Assembly (NCBI RefSeq): GCF_009849585.1
Contig: NZ_VCRN01000001.1
Span: 248,001-312,000 of the forward strand
Source: Bacillus sp. ZZV12-4809
Lineage (GTDB): Bacteria; Bacillota; Bacilli; Bacillales; Cytobacillaceae
Reading direction: 5' to 3'
Length of the DNA stretch: 64,000 nt
Part shown: piece by piece, positions 56,550 through 64,000 of the stretch
How the letters are laid out: each line of letters begins with the position of its first letter
Position numbering within the stretch: the stretch's first letter is position 1
The notes under the pieces: model-generated
What the model saw: the letters and a program-made list of their open reading frames with translations, nothing else
What the model was told of the DNA's origin: nothing
Databases searched by the model: none
Made by a program: the position numbers and the translations under genes

Positions 56550-57311
56550 TCACTGCTGTCCTGTATAAATGAGAATGGCATCTCTCAGAAATTCGGCTGC
56601 ACCTGGACCAATTTTATCATAATAAGCTTTAAACCTTTCATCTGCTACATACATTTCCGCCAGGCCGGCGTGGGCTTCCCTGCTGTATTCATTCCAGTAG
56701 AAAGTGATCCATTGCTTATGCAGGCCGGCTGCTTTTTGGGCCAGCTCACCATCCGGATTGCCCGTTTTCATGGCCTGAGCTAAAGTGCTGCTCACCTCTT
56801 CGGCCAGTTTGGTTACAGCCTCATGCTCCTCCTGGGTCATATTCATGAGTTTGGCATTGGACTTATCTACTGTCTCATCACCATATTTCTCCCGTATTTC
56901 CTTGCCGTATTGCTTCTCGTTATCTTCAATCATTTTCTTTTTGAACCCTTCAAACTTCTCTTTATCAGACATTTTCGTTCTCCCTTCCACTGACGCGATC
57001 GTTTTATCTACATTCGTAATAAGCAGATCAAGCTGCTTTCTTTTCTCAAGGAGTTTCTCGCGGTGCTCCTTTAGTGCATCAGCCGCATTGAAAGCAGGTG
57101 CTGTGATAATTTCCTTTATCTGATCAAGACTAATGCCCAGTTCTCTGTAAAATAAAATCTGCTGCAGTCTGTCAACTTCCTTTTGACCATAAATCCGGTA
57201 TCCCGACGAATTGGTTCTTGCCGGCTTAAGAATCCCTATTTCGTCATAATACCGGAGGGTCCTCGAGCTGACCCCGGCCAGCTTCGCGAGCTTCTGCACT
57301 GTGTATTCCAT
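56550..57311 (-). CDS. MerR family regulator with TipAS domain (Mta-like)
   Basis: A 253-aa activator. The MerR winged helix (1-75) has QKLAKLAGVSSRTLRYYDEIGIL and GYRIYGQKEVDRLQQILFYRELG. A long dimer helix follows (80-110), then the TipAS antibiotic-binding domain (about 130-250) with KYGDETVDKSNAKLMNMT and KQWITFYWNEYS. B. subtilis Mta (257 aa) and Streptomyces TipAL share this form and activate multidrug-efflux or self genes when bound by drugs. I use ATG 57311 behind AAGGGGG. A MerR-type promoter lies about 220 bases upstream, beyond an inserted repeat. Confidence 0.88.
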   Translation of the reverse strand: MEYTVQKLAKLAGVSSRTLRYYDEIGILKPARTNSSGYRIYGQKEVDRLQQILFYRELGISLDQIKEIITAPAFNAADALKEHREKLLEKRKQLDLLITNVDKTIASVEGRTKMSDKEKFEGFKKKMIEDNEKQYGKEIREKYGDETVDKSNAKLMNMTQEEHEAVTKLAEEVSSTLAQAMKTGNPDGELAQKAAGLHKQWITFYWNEYSREAHAGLAEMYVADERFKAYYDKIGPGAAEFLRDAILIYTGQQ

Positions 57312-57326
57312 GCGATGGTCCCCCTT

Positions 57327-57501
57327 ACAAGAAAAGCGGGAGCGCCTCCAGATGAACTTCAATCCCCCACATCCTGTGACGAAAATTGAAGTCAAAACAT
57401 CCTGCAAGCCCAACAGGCATAAGTGACTCACACAGGAAATCCTGATTCGGATTGAGTTGGCTTATGATCCCAAGGGGCTAGGCGCCGCAGCTAGACATTG
57501 A
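57327..57501. repeat. GC-rich Bacillaceae-type interspersed repeat
   Basis: The minus strand reads TGTCTAGCTGCGGCGCCTAG, then CCCCTTGGGATCATAAGCC, and ends GGAGGCGCTCCCGCTTTTCT. I know sequences with these ends (TCTAGCT..GCGCCTAG.CCCC to GCGC..GCGCTTTTCTT) as a short, imperfectly palindromic interspersed element in Bacillaceae genomes. Inverted internal blocks such as GGCATAAGT and CTTATGATC support a fold-back form. It separates the MerR promoter from its gene. No open frame. Confidence 0.68.
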
Positions 57502-57529
57502 AAAATATAGAAAGCACTTTCTGTTAATA

Positions 57530-57560
57530 ACGATACACCTTTACGCAGCGTGAAGGTCAA
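57530..57560 (-). promoter_or_regulatory. MerR-type promoter with 19-bp spacer
   Basis: On the minus strand TTGACC (57555-57560) and TATCGT (57530-57535) are separated by 19 bases, the over-long spacer typical of MerR-activated promoters. The spacer holds the dyad ACCTTCACG-CTG-CGTAAAGGT with one mismatch. It points toward the TipAS-type regulator gene and is probably its autoregulated promoter. Confidence 0.75.
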
Positions 57561-57577
57561 ATACATTTTTAAAAAAA

Positions 57578-57949
57578 TTAATCCAGCTTTTTAATCAGGA
57601 GAGCGGCAGTAGTCCTCGAGATTCTGCATCCCTCTAGGTCCGTATCCTTAATCAATCCAAGGTCCATGGCGGATTTTATTTTCCCTTCATCCGGACGCTT
57701 TTCAATCAGATCGATAAGATTCAGCTCCTCCAGTTTGCTGACAGTTGGAACCGGGTCGAACTTCTCTGTTCTTCTGATCTGCCTCTGCAATTTGTAGCTA
57801 TCGATCTTGACTTCCCCTTTTTCATTCTGTCCTACGGCTGTATCAAAATACTGGTGGAACAGGTCCTTCAATTTATCCAGCTCTGCTTCCAGGTCCTTTT
57901 TCCTGCGGTTCAGCTCATCATAACGGGCCAGCATCTCTTTTGTAATCAT
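57578..57949 (-). CDS. Conserved coiled-coil protein of unknown function
   Basis: A 123-aa acidic/basic mixed protein. Residues 8-35 (ELNRRKKDLEAELDKLKDLFHQYF) form a likely coiled coil. A C-terminal part has VSKLEELNLIDLIEKRPDEGKI and RTTAALLIKKLD. An RBS-like AAAGAGG lies upstream of the ATG. I do not recognise a named family, although similar short Bacillus proteins exist. It stands alone, leftward, just upstream of the MerR promoter. Confidence 0.68.
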   Translation of the reverse strand: MITKEMLARYDELNRRKKDLEAELDKLKDLFHQYFDTAVGQNEKGEVKIDSYKLQRQIRRTEKFDPVPTVSKLEELNLIDLIEKRPDEGKIKSAMDLGLIKDTDLEGCRISRTTAALLIKKLD

Positions 57950-58086
57950 GGTTGGATCGCCTCTTTTCTTGGATGATACTTCATCTTATTTAGTAAGCGG
58001 CGAATTTATGCACAACTAAGGAACATACGTTCCTGATACATCCTCTTAGAGATGATGTAAAATGGAATTAACTAGGAGGAGACAAT

Positions 58087-58341
58087 ATGTTTTTTAAGCT
58101 TTTTTGGGGAATTCTTGGTTTGTATATTTTGTTTTCGCTTCTGATTCTGCCTATGCAATACCGCTTGTTGACGGCTCTAAAAAAGAATGAAGACGAAAAC
58201 AAAGCAAAGGGGAAAACACAGGGAGAAATGTATGACAGCATGAGAGTGGATGAACTAGTTCTGCATGAGAATATTCAGGGAAATCCCATCTTTTTTCTGG
58301 CTAATTGGCTGGCATCGGTTATCTATCGGATTAAACATTGA
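58087..58341 (+). CDS. DUF3949 small membrane protein
   Basis: An 84-aa protein with one N-terminal span (FFKLFWGILGLYILFSLLILP) and a conserved soluble tail: QGEMYDSMRVDELVLHENIQGNPIFFLANWLASVIYRIKH, a pattern I know from the Bacillus DUF3949 family (lHxNlQGNPlf.AN..A). RBS AGGAGGAG lies 6 bases before ATG. Function unknown. It shares a bidirectional terminator with the convergent acyl-CoA dehydrogenase gene. Confidence 0.8.
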   Translation: MFFKLFWGILGLYILFSLLILPMQYRLLTALKKNEDENKAKGKTQGEMYDSMRVDELVLHENIQGNPIFFLANWLASVIYRIKH

Positions 58342-58346
58342 ATAAA

Positions 58347-58377
58347 GCCTGGCGAGCTTTCGCCAGGCATCTTTTTT
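58347..58377. terminator. Bidirectional terminator
   Basis: GCCTGGCGA, a GCTT loop and TCGCCAGGC, then CATCTTTTTT. It lies between convergent genes ending at 58341 and 58376. Confidence 0.9.
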
Positions 58378-59989
58378 AATTGATTTCCTCCAGCGCAATC
58401 GTCTGATATGCTTTAAAGAAGGAATCGCAAAATACATCCCACTCTTCAGCCGCTTCCATGGAAGCTTCACTGACTTCACCGCACACCGGCCGGTGCAGCA
58501 GGTCGGTCAGCTGTTCAGCAAACCGATTAATCGTTTCCTGAGAAGCCCCCTCCAGCACGCCTGCCACAAAATCGGACGGCGGATACCAGTCGGCCACTCT
58601 TTGAATATCACGGTAAATCTGCGTCAGCAGCAGATTGCGCGGACCCTCCCACTGCTCATTGACAACCACATCCCGGAATATGCGCGGCAGTGATGAAAAT
58701 TCCTCCATGACGCCATGGCCGGCAAACACGGAGATGCTCTCGCGCAGGACCTCTGCTCCTTCATTCGTCACGCAGACTTTCTGCAGCAGCACAAGCTCTC
58801 TCAAGTTAAACAGCTGCTTTCTCCGTTCCAGCGGCTGGTCAACCGGAATACCGGCATTCAGCGGCTGATCAAGGTGCAGGAACTGATCATAAATTTTAAA
58901 AGCACCAGCAGCTGTGCGGTGTGCAGCATTCTCTATTTTCTTCAGCGTTCTGGCAGATAGCGGGTAATCCTTTACCTTCTTGCCGAAAACCGTCCTGAAA
59001 TCGCCATAGAGACTGGCTTCTCGGGCTGCGCGAAGCATGAAGCCTGCACAGGCAATGCCAATTTCAAGACGGGATAATGTCAGGACAATACCGACTGCAA
59101 CGGCCACTCCTTTTCCTGCAGGGCCAACCGGATAAGCTAGTGCCCCATTATACTGGAACTCCCCTGTCGGCAGCTCGGCCGTTCCCATTTTCCACTTGAT
59201 GCGGTTGATTTCATAGCTGTTGCGTTTTTCTTTTTTCTTATCACCCGGAAGCCAGGAAGGAACGATGAATGTAGAAATTTTATCTGTTCCGGAAATTTTC
59301 GCGGTAACTACAGAATAGTCCGCATGGGCAACCGAACAGAAAAATTTATTGCCGTACAGGCGATAGTTTTTTCCATCTGGAACTGCCTCAAGCACATTGG
59401 CAGGCAAATCGGAACCGCCCTGGATCTCCGTCATGAACTGTGCCCCGATCGCAAAGTCTCCTTCTAGTCCCTCTTTTGTATGCTGCAAAATTTGCTCAAG
59501 CTCCGGAATATCTTCATTTGGATATTGTTCAAGGAGTGCAATTAATCCAATCGTGCATGTAAGCGGACAGGCAACACCTGCTTCTCCCAGCTGATGGATC
59601 AGCATCCGCTTGGCAAAGCTTTCCCAGGATAGCATTTTGCTTGAAAAAAGGCCTGCTCCGAACACTTCCTTTTCAAGCTGATGCGTTTCCATAGGACGGA
59701 CGACACGGTCAATCCGGTGATTGAAGGCATCAAAATGAAGCATATATGGACGGACTTCCGGTCTTGCCGCACGTTCTGCAAGCGAGTTCCATTTGGACGA
59801 AACAGCAGGAGAAAAATGCTGCAGCTCATTATGTATCTCTTCAAATTGTGTACCGGTATATTTTTTTAAGGCTTTTTGCAGAAAAGGGTCATCCTTATAC
59901 CAATCCAGATTGCTGCGCTTCTCTAAAAAATTATCAAATGAATACGTGTTCTCTCCTCTTGTCTGTACGTCCCGGGAAGTTACATTCAT
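58376..59989 (-). CDS. Acyl-CoA dehydrogenase family protein (AidB-like)
   Basis: A 537-aa flavoprotein of the acyl-CoA dehydrogenase superfamily, in the AidB/long-N-terminus subgroup. Motifs: FMTEIQGGSDLPAN (FAD-binding loop, compare MTEKQGGSD of AidB), LYGNKFFCSVAHADYSVVTA, LSRLEIGIACAGFMLRAAREA and VVNEQWEGPRNLLLTQIYRDI. The dehydrogenase oxidises acyl-CoA to enoyl-CoA with FAD; AidB itself has a debated DNA-protection role. RBS AAAGGAG. It is divergent from a MerR regulator and an acyl-CoA synthetase gene with a LiuR-like operator between, so fatty or branched acyl-CoA catabolism is the likely context. Confidence 0.85.
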   Translation of the reverse strand: MNVTSRDVQTRGENTYSFDNFLEKRSNLDWYKDDPFLQKALKKYTGTQFEEIHNELQHFSPAVSSKWNSLAERAARPEVRPYMLHFDAFNHRIDRVVRPMETHQLEKEVFGAGLFSSKMLSWESFAKRMLIHQLGEAGVACPLTCTIGLIALLEQYPNEDIPELEQILQHTKEGLEGDFAIGAQFMTEIQGGSDLPANVLEAVPDGKNYRLYGNKFFCSVAHADYSVVTAKISGTDKISTFIVPSWLPGDKKKEKRNSYEINRIKWKMGTAELPTGEFQYNGALAYPVGPAGKGVAVAVGIVLTLSRLEIGIACAGFMLRAAREASLYGDFRTVFGKKVKDYPLSARTLKKIENAAHRTAAGAFKIYDQFLHLDQPLNAGIPVDQPLERRKQLFNLRELVLLQKVCVTNEGAEVLRESISVFAGHGVMEEFSSLPRIFRDVVVNEQWEGPRNLLLTQIYRDIQRVADWYPPSDFVAGVLEGASQETINRFAEQLTDLLHRPVCGEVSEASMEAAEEWDVFCDSFFKAYQTIALEEIN

Positions 59990-60011
59990 GGAAAATTCAC
60001 TCCTTTTTTGA

Positions 60012-60066
60012 TTGACAAAATGTAATTTTCAGAATTATTATAAAACTAAGCTAACGTTAACGTCAA
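60012..60066. promoter_or_regulatory. Divergent promoters with LiuR-like operator
   Basis: On the minus strand TTGACG (60061-60066) and TATAAT (60037-60042) with an 18-base spacer drive the dehydrogenase. On the plus strand TTGACA (60012-60017) and TATTAT (60036-60041), also with an 18-base spacer, drive the regulator gene. Over the minus -35 lies TTGACGTTAACGTTAG, 14 of 16 to the palindromic LiuR-type TTGACGTTAACGTCAA. The adjacent MerR protein is its likely ligand. Confidence 0.75.
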
Positions 60067-60081
60067 CTAGGAGGATACATA

Positions 60082-60471
60082 ATGGCCCAAGAAAAAGTTT
60101 TTACCATCAGCGAACTGGCGTCAATGTTTGACATTAGCTCCAGGACAATTCGCTATTACGAGGAAATTGGCATGCTGACTTCCGAAAACCGGGACAGCCT
60201 GACCAAGCAGCGCAGCTATACAAACCGGGAGCGCAGGCGCCTGAAGATGATTCTGCGGGGAAAAAAGCTCGGCTTCAGCCTGCAGGAAATCAAGGAGATG
60301 ATTGATCTCTATGAATCAAATCCGGAAGGCGAAGCGGAAAAAAGCCGAATTATTGCATTCGCTGACAGCAAGCTAAAGGAAATTGAGGAGCAGATTATGC
60401 AGCTGCAAATGCTGCGCGAAGACATTTTAACCTACAAAGAAAAGTATGAAAACAGCCGGGTGAAAACGTAA
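60082..60471 (+). CDS. MerR family regulator (LiuR-like)
   Basis: A 129-aa MerR protein without a large effector domain. The winged helix has FTISELASMFDISSRTIRYYEEIGML and RSYTNRERRRLKMILRGKKLGFSLQEIKEMIDLY, followed by one dimer helix (about 85-125). No metal-binding Cys is present, unlike CueR or ZntR. The size and context, next to acyl-CoA dehydrogenase and synthetase genes, match LiuR-type regulators of branched-chain or fatty acid catabolism. RBS AGGAGG. It is 29 bp upstream of the synthetase gene, likely one transcript. Confidence 0.85.
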   Translation: MAQEKVFTISELASMFDISSRTIRYYEEIGMLTSENRDSLTKQRSYTNRERRRLKMILRGKKLGFSLQEIKEMIDLYESNPEGEAEKSRIIAFADSKLKEIEEQIMQLQMLREDILTYKEKYENSRVKT

Positions 60472-60500
60472 AATCAATATTTTATAGGGGGCTGACTGAA

Positions 60501-61985
60501 GTGGGAACAACGATTCACGGAGTACTGGAGAGAAACGCAAGGAAGTATCCTGGAAAAGACGCCTTTATTACGGTGTCGAGCCGCCTTACATACGCTGACA
60601 TGAACCGTACATGCAACAGACTGGCACGGTATCTTCAGGACCAGGGAGTCCGGCGCGGCGATCGGGTTGCGTTAATGTCGCGCAATAATGAGTATTTCTT
60701 TTTTGCCTTTTTTGCCTGCATGAAAATCGGTGCTATTCCGATGCCGGTAAACATCCGTTTGACATCGAAAGAACTGGGGGCTATTTTTCAAAATGCAAAT
60801 GCTGCAGGGATTATTTATGAGAATGAGCTTGCTGAAACGGTAACGGCTTTAAAAGACAATTTGAATTTCTATTTTTCCATTCAGGATGCTGTTGAGGCTT
60901 CTGTTCTGTTTTCTGACGGCAATCTTGATGTGCCGATTGATTCACGTGATGTCTGCGAGATTCTTTTTACATCCGGAACAACCGGAACGCCAAAAGGAGT
61001 CGTGTTTAACCATGAACGCATTCTTGCGATTGCTGCCGCGGTTTCGGTTAATTTCAGCTTGTCGCATAGCGATTCCATTCTTACACTGATGCCGCTTTCC
61101 CACTCTGCTCCTTTGAATACATTTTTCATGAGCGGGTTTTACTGTGGCGCATCCCATGTGCTTGGGGACTTTACACCAAAAGGCTTCCTGAACTGGATTC
61201 AAGAGGAAAAGACCACCTTCTCCTTTGCGGCACCGGTCGCCTATTTGCTTGCTTCCAAGGATCCGGATTTGGCTGCTTATGATTTATCCAGCATGCGTGT
61301 TTTTGCCTATGGCGGCGGGCCGCTGGCACTGGCCTCCTATCATCATGTAAAAAAGGCATTCCAGAACGAAAACTTTTTTCAGGTTTACGGGCTGACGGAA
61401 GCAGGACCGAATGGCATTTTATTATATCCGGAAGAGCATCTGGACAAAGCCGGAAGCATTGGCAAAAATCCGACAGTTAATATGGAAATCCGGGTCGTCA
61501 GGCCGGATGGCACTGATACGGCACCAAATGAATACGGTGAGATTCTTCTGACAGGTGACAGCCTCATGCTCGGATATGACAATAATCCGGATGAAACAAG
61601 CGCCGTGCTGAAAGACGGATGGCTCTATACCGGCGATATTGCCTACAGGGATGAAGATGGCTACTTTTACATCGTAGACCGTAAAAAGGATGTTATCATT
61701 TCGGGCGGAGTCAACATTTATCCTCGGGAAATCGAAGAAGTTTTCGCAACGCATGATGCGGTTATGGAATCCTGTGTTGTCGGTGTGCCTCATGAAGAAT
61801 GGGGCGAAACGGTAAAAGCAGTCGTGGTGCTGAAAGGTCAGGTGTCTGAAGAAGAATTGCGTTCATTTGCGGCTGAACACCTGGCTGAATTCAAGTGTCC
61901 GCGTATTTATTCCTTTGTGGATGAACTTCCGCGGAATGCGAGCGGGAAGATTTTAAAGCAGCAGGTAAAATGGGTGCATGCTTAG
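60501..61985 (+). CDS. AMP-forming acyl-CoA synthetase
   Basis: A 494-aa ANL-superfamily ligase that activates a carboxylic acid with ATP and CoA. The P-loop-like motif is ILFTSGTTGTPKGVV (near 165). Others are VYGLTEAGPN (adenine site), DGWLYTGDIAYRDEDGYFYIVDRKKD (hinge), GVNIYPREIEE and the final catalytic Lys in NASGKILKQQ. The length fits medium/long-chain or cyclic acyl-CoA ligases. The start is GTG 60501, with GGGGGCTGA upstream. It shares an operon with the MerR regulator and probably feeds the divergent dehydrogenase. The acyl chain is unknown. Confidence 0.88.
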   Translation: MGTTIHGVLERNARKYPGKDAFITVSSRLTYADMNRTCNRLARYLQDQGVRRGDRVALMSRNNEYFFFAFFACMKIGAIPMPVNIRLTSKELGAIFQNANAAGIIYENELAETVTALKDNLNFYFSIQDAVEASVLFSDGNLDVPIDSRDVCEILFTSGTTGTPKGVVFNHERILAIAAAVSVNFSLSHSDSILTLMPLSHSAPLNTFFMSGFYCGASHVLGDFTPKGFLNWIQEEKTTFSFAAPVAYLLASKDPDLAAYDLSSMRVFAYGGGPLALASYHHVKKAFQNENFFQVYGLTEAGPNGILLYPEEHLDKAGSIGKNPTVNMEIRVVRPDGTDTAPNEYGEILLTGDSLMLGYDNNPDETSAVLKDGWLYTGDIAYRDEDGYFYIVDRKKDVIISGGVNIYPREIEEVFATHDAVMESCVVGVPHEEWGETVKAVVVLKGQVSEEELRSFAAEHLAEFKCPRIYSFVDELPRNASGKILKQQVKWVHA

Positions 61986-61997
61986 AATAGTTTGGGG

Positions 61998-62028
61998 ATC
62001 AGGTGCCTGGATGGTGCCTGATTTTTTT
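61998..62028 (+). terminator. Terminator of the acyl-CoA synthetase unit
   Basis: ATCAGG and CCTGAT pair around a 13-base loop and are followed by a run of seven T, 13 bases after the stop codon. Confidence 0.68.
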
Positions 62029-62055
62029 GTATGGGTGGTGGTGCTGATTCATGCA

Positions 62056-62310
62056 GGCTTTATGGGACCGCTTTTATTGTTCGGGTGCCTTTTTCGGCTT
62101 CATGAAGGCTTCTTGGCGACCGCTTTTCTGGCGCCGGGTCCTTTTTCGGCTTAATGATGGTTCCATGACGACCGTTTTTCTGGCGCCGGGTCCTTTTTCG
62201 GCTTCATGATGGTTCCATGACGACCGTTTTTCTGGCGCCGGGTCCTTTTTCGGCTTCATGATGGTTCCATGACGACCGTTTTTCTGGATCGGCTCCCTTT
62301 TTCGGCTTTA
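62056..62310. repeat. 52-bp tandem repeat array B
   Basis: Units begin with GGCTTCATGATGGTTCC at 62096, 62148, 62200 and 62252, and a broken fifth starts at 62304, each exactly 52 bases apart. A shorter, diverged unit precedes them at 62056. Middle units share GACGACCGTTTTTCTGGCGC and GGTCCTTTTTC. Because 52 is not a multiple of 3, the frames on either strand are chance. It fills the gap between the synthetase and aadK genes. Confidence 0.93.
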
Positions 62311-62442
62311 TTTTCCCTTCTTAGCGGCAACGACAACTAAATAAAGTTTCCTCAAAAAACAATCATTACCAGAGTCACCAGCAGGAATCCCCCACATAAA
62401 AAAAGTATCATAACAGTATGACCAAAACAATCAGGAGGGCAA

Positions 62443-63321
62443 ATGAAATCTAGAACTGAAACTGAGATGATGAATCTAATTTTAGGAACTGCCAAGGAAG
62501 ATGAACGGGTTCTGGCGGTTGTTCTGAATGGTTCGCGCGCGAATTCCAATGTAAAAAAAGATATTTTTCAGGATTATGATATTGTGTACATCGTCAGGGA
62601 AATCGAATCCTTTACCTGTAATCATAGCTGGGTGGATGTGTTTGGCGAGCGTGTAATGATGCAGATGCCGGAGGAGAAGGTGCTGCCTCCGGCCGATGGG
62701 CTCGGCCGCTTTCCTTATTTGATGCAGTTTATGGACGGAAATCGGATTGACCTGACTTTAATCCCGGCTGAAAGGATGGATGAACTTCTGGAGCCTGACA
62801 GTCTGAGTATACTGCTTCTTGATAAGGATGGCCTGATTGGGGCCATGCCGCCAGCAAGTGACCGGGATTATCATATCAGGAAGCCTGATGCCAGAGAGTT
62901 TGCAGATCTGTGCAATGAGTTTTGGTGGATTACGATGAATATCAGCAAAGGTCTTTGGCGCCAGGAGCTGACGTACGCGATGTTTATGCATGAGCAGATC
63001 AACCGCAATGTACTGATTACCATGCTGGAATGGAAGTCCGGCATTGCAGCAGATTTTAAAATAAGTGCAGGCAAAGCTGGCAAGTATTTGTCCGATCTCC
63101 TTCCTGCCGGGGATTGGGAGCAATTTCTGTCCACCTATTCAGACGCGAATATTGATAATATCTGGGATGCTCTATTTACCATGTGCTCCCTTTTCAGAAA
63201 TACAGCTGTCGAGGTCGCGGAGAGACTTGGATTTGAATACCCATTTGAAGATGATAAGCGTGTGACTGCATTCTTAAGCCATGTCCGCAGCCTGCCTTCA
63301 AACGCCCGATCTATCTATTAA
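62443..63321 (+). CDS. aadK: Aminoglycoside 6-adenylyltransferase (AadK-like)
   Basis: A 292-aa nucleotidyltransferase of the ANT(6) family, which adenylates streptomycin. The active-site motif is VLNGSRANSN followed by FQDYDIVYIV (metal-binding Asp) and GNRIDLTLI (third acidic residue). The C-terminal helical domain has EFWWITMNISKGLWRQELTYAMFMHEQINR, as in B. subtilis AadK (284 aa), a chromosomal gene giving modest resistance. RBS CAGGAGGG. There is no sign of a mobile element nearby, so it is probably native. The activity is inferred. Confidence 0.9.
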   Translation: MKSRTETEMMNLILGTAKEDERVLAVVLNGSRANSNVKKDIFQDYDIVYIVREIESFTCNHSWVDVFGERVMMQMPEEKVLPPADGLGRFPYLMQFMDGNRIDLTLIPAERMDELLEPDSLSILLLDKDGLIGAMPPASDRDYHIRKPDAREFADLCNEFWWITMNISKGLWRQELTYAMFMHEQINRNVLITMLEWKSGIAADFKISAGKAGKYLSDLLPAGDWEQFLSTYSDANIDNIWDALFTMCSLFRNTAVEVAERLGFEYPFEDDKRVTAFLSHVRSLPSNARSIY

Positions 63322-63349
63322 AAAAATCCCCTAATAACAGGGGATTTTT
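63322..63349. terminator. Bidirectional terminator
   Basis: AAAAATCCCCT and AGGGGATTTTT form an 11-bp perfect stem with an AATAAC loop between the convergent aadK and permease genes. Confidence 0.9.
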
Positions 63350-64000
63350 CTAGTTATTCTTCAATTCCAGCTGTTCGAGCGCAGACCAGTTCACCATTTT
63401 TTCCAAAAGAATGGAGAGTAGGACACCCATGAGGAGCCCGTTTGAGACAAATGGCTGAATTAATACAGGCAATCCCGAAAATACCTCAGTCGGTGTATTC
63501 ATCAGGCTGATGCCAATCAGGACGGGTGCGGCTAAACGGAAGATGGTGTCTGAGTTGAATACTTTTCCGCTTAAGCTGTTGAATGCAGTCCCGAATAGCT
63601 GAAGATACGCGACAAACAGGACGGCGTTTCCGACTGTTACCGGCATGCCCGCCAGCCATGATCCCAGATGCGGAACCAGACCAATGACTGACAGCAGCGC
63701 CCCGCCTATGAAAAAGGGTGTTTTCATTAATATTCGCGTGCTTTGGAGGAAGCCAATCGATGAGGTGAATGGCGTATACGGTACAAGGCCAAACCCGCTT
63801 CCGATCACCGTGAAAACTGAGGTGATAAAAATCGAGCTGCGGTACTCACGCTTGCCGGATTCTTTTTTAAATAACCGGTCACCAGAACTGATCGATGCGA
63901 CGGTGTTGCTCAGATTCATCAAACAGGCAAAGAAGGCTACTGCCACAATTCCGATTTCCAGGTTAGGCTGTCCCAGCGGAAAGAGTGTAAAGCTCATACC
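63350..64000 (-). CDS. NCS2 uracil/xanthine-type permease, 5' end outside window
   Basis: The C-terminal part (at least 216 aa) of a nucleobase carrier of the NCS2/UraA family. FACLMNLSNTVASISSGDRLF corresponds to the substrate-site span 8, GSGFGLVPYTPFTSSIGFLQST to the conserved span 10 region, and further spans follow. It is closer to the YwdJ type than to PbuG or PbuX, judging by the VPYTPFTSSIGF segment. The frame stays open to the right edge, so the start is outside. The substrate could be uracil, xanthine or another purine. Confidence 0.82.
   Translation of the reverse strand, partial: GMSFTLFPLGQPNLEIGIVAVAFFACLMNLSNTVASISSGDRLFKKESGKREYRSSIFITSVFTVIGSGFGLVPYTPFTSSIGFLQSTRILMKTPFFIGGALLSVIGLVPHLGSWLAGMPVTVGNAVLFVAYLQLFGTAFNSLSGKVFNSDTIFRLAAPVLIGISLMNTPTEVFSGLPVLIQPFVSNGLLMGVLLSILLEKMVNWSALEQLELKNN

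Noticed and set aside
62074-62259. A 61-codon basic frame (MKPKKDPAPEKRSS..) on the minus strand
   Set aside because: It runs through the 52-bp tandem array. The period is not a multiple of 3 and there is no RBS, so the frame is chance.

Overview
The window looks like chromosomal DNA of a low-to-moderate GC, spore-forming Bacillaceae species, probably near the Cytobacillus/Mesobacillus ('Bacillus firmus') side of the family. This rests on strong AGGAGG-type ribosome binding sites, frequent GTG/TTG starts, Bacillus-specific families (YwbE, KinB-like kinases, DctBSR, RsbR paralogues, KatE, DUF3949), CcpA-type cre boxes and a SigB-type promoter. No rRNA, tRNA, CRISPR array, prophage or intact insertion sequence was seen. 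The species assignment is inference.

Layout. 1-2.1 kb: nucleotidyltransferase (cut by the edge), Nudix hydrolase and DUF2268 protease-like gene. 2.1-6.5 kb: LytS/LytR-type two-component system, then a CstA-type carbon-starvation/pyruvate permease with a cre box and a translationally coupled 50-aa partner. 6.5-12.9 kb: ketopantoate reductase, secreted M6 protease, YwbE pair, KinB-like kinase, DEDDh exonuclease and small membrane proteins. 13-16.7 kb: a worn region with DinB, MFS and two pseudogenes. 16.8-30.4 kb: BCCT transporter, AraC regulator, KatE catalase with a SigB promoter, a second KinB-like kinase, signal peptidase I, a frameshifted metallo-beta-lactamase gene, an RsbR paralogue and an MFS carrier. 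30.7-35.6 kb: complete C4-dicarboxylate locus dctP-dctR-dctS and divergent dctB, with a perfect cre. 35.6-40.5 kb: RlmI-like methyltransferase, acetate/succinate CoA-transferase with a LytTR regulator, and a CBS-ACT protein.

40.6-48.3 kb: one leftward operon of TAXI-TRAP uptake genes, a FadR-type GntR regulator, GlcD/GlcF-like oxidase and L-2-hydroxyglutarate oxidase. Its promoter carries two GntR-type operators and a cre; together these suggest import and respiratory oxidation of a 2-hydroxy acid. 49-53.6 kb: M20 amidohydrolase, a two-gene DUF3100 membrane system and a BenE transporter. 53.8-55.9 kb: a tightly overlapping four-gene operon of ABM monooxygenase, helical His-rich protein, stand-alone B12-binding domain with the Wx9EH photoreceptor signature, and PAS-STAS protein. 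This is the best candidate here for an undescribed signalling system. 56-62 kb: a Cys-rich protein, a MerR/TipAS regulator split from its promoter by a repeat, and a divergent acyl-CoA dehydrogenase / MerR (LiuR-like) / acyl-CoA synthetase locus. 62-64 kb: a 52-bp tandem array, an aadK-like adenylyltransferase and a nucleobase permease cut by the right edge.

Repeats are a theme: three full and two half copies of a GTGACAGGCACC palindrome family, two unrelated tandem arrays that both have a 52-bp period, and one GC-rich Bacillaceae-type repeat. Four genes are broken (two by single-base frameshifts, one by a single nonsense codon, one heavily decayed).
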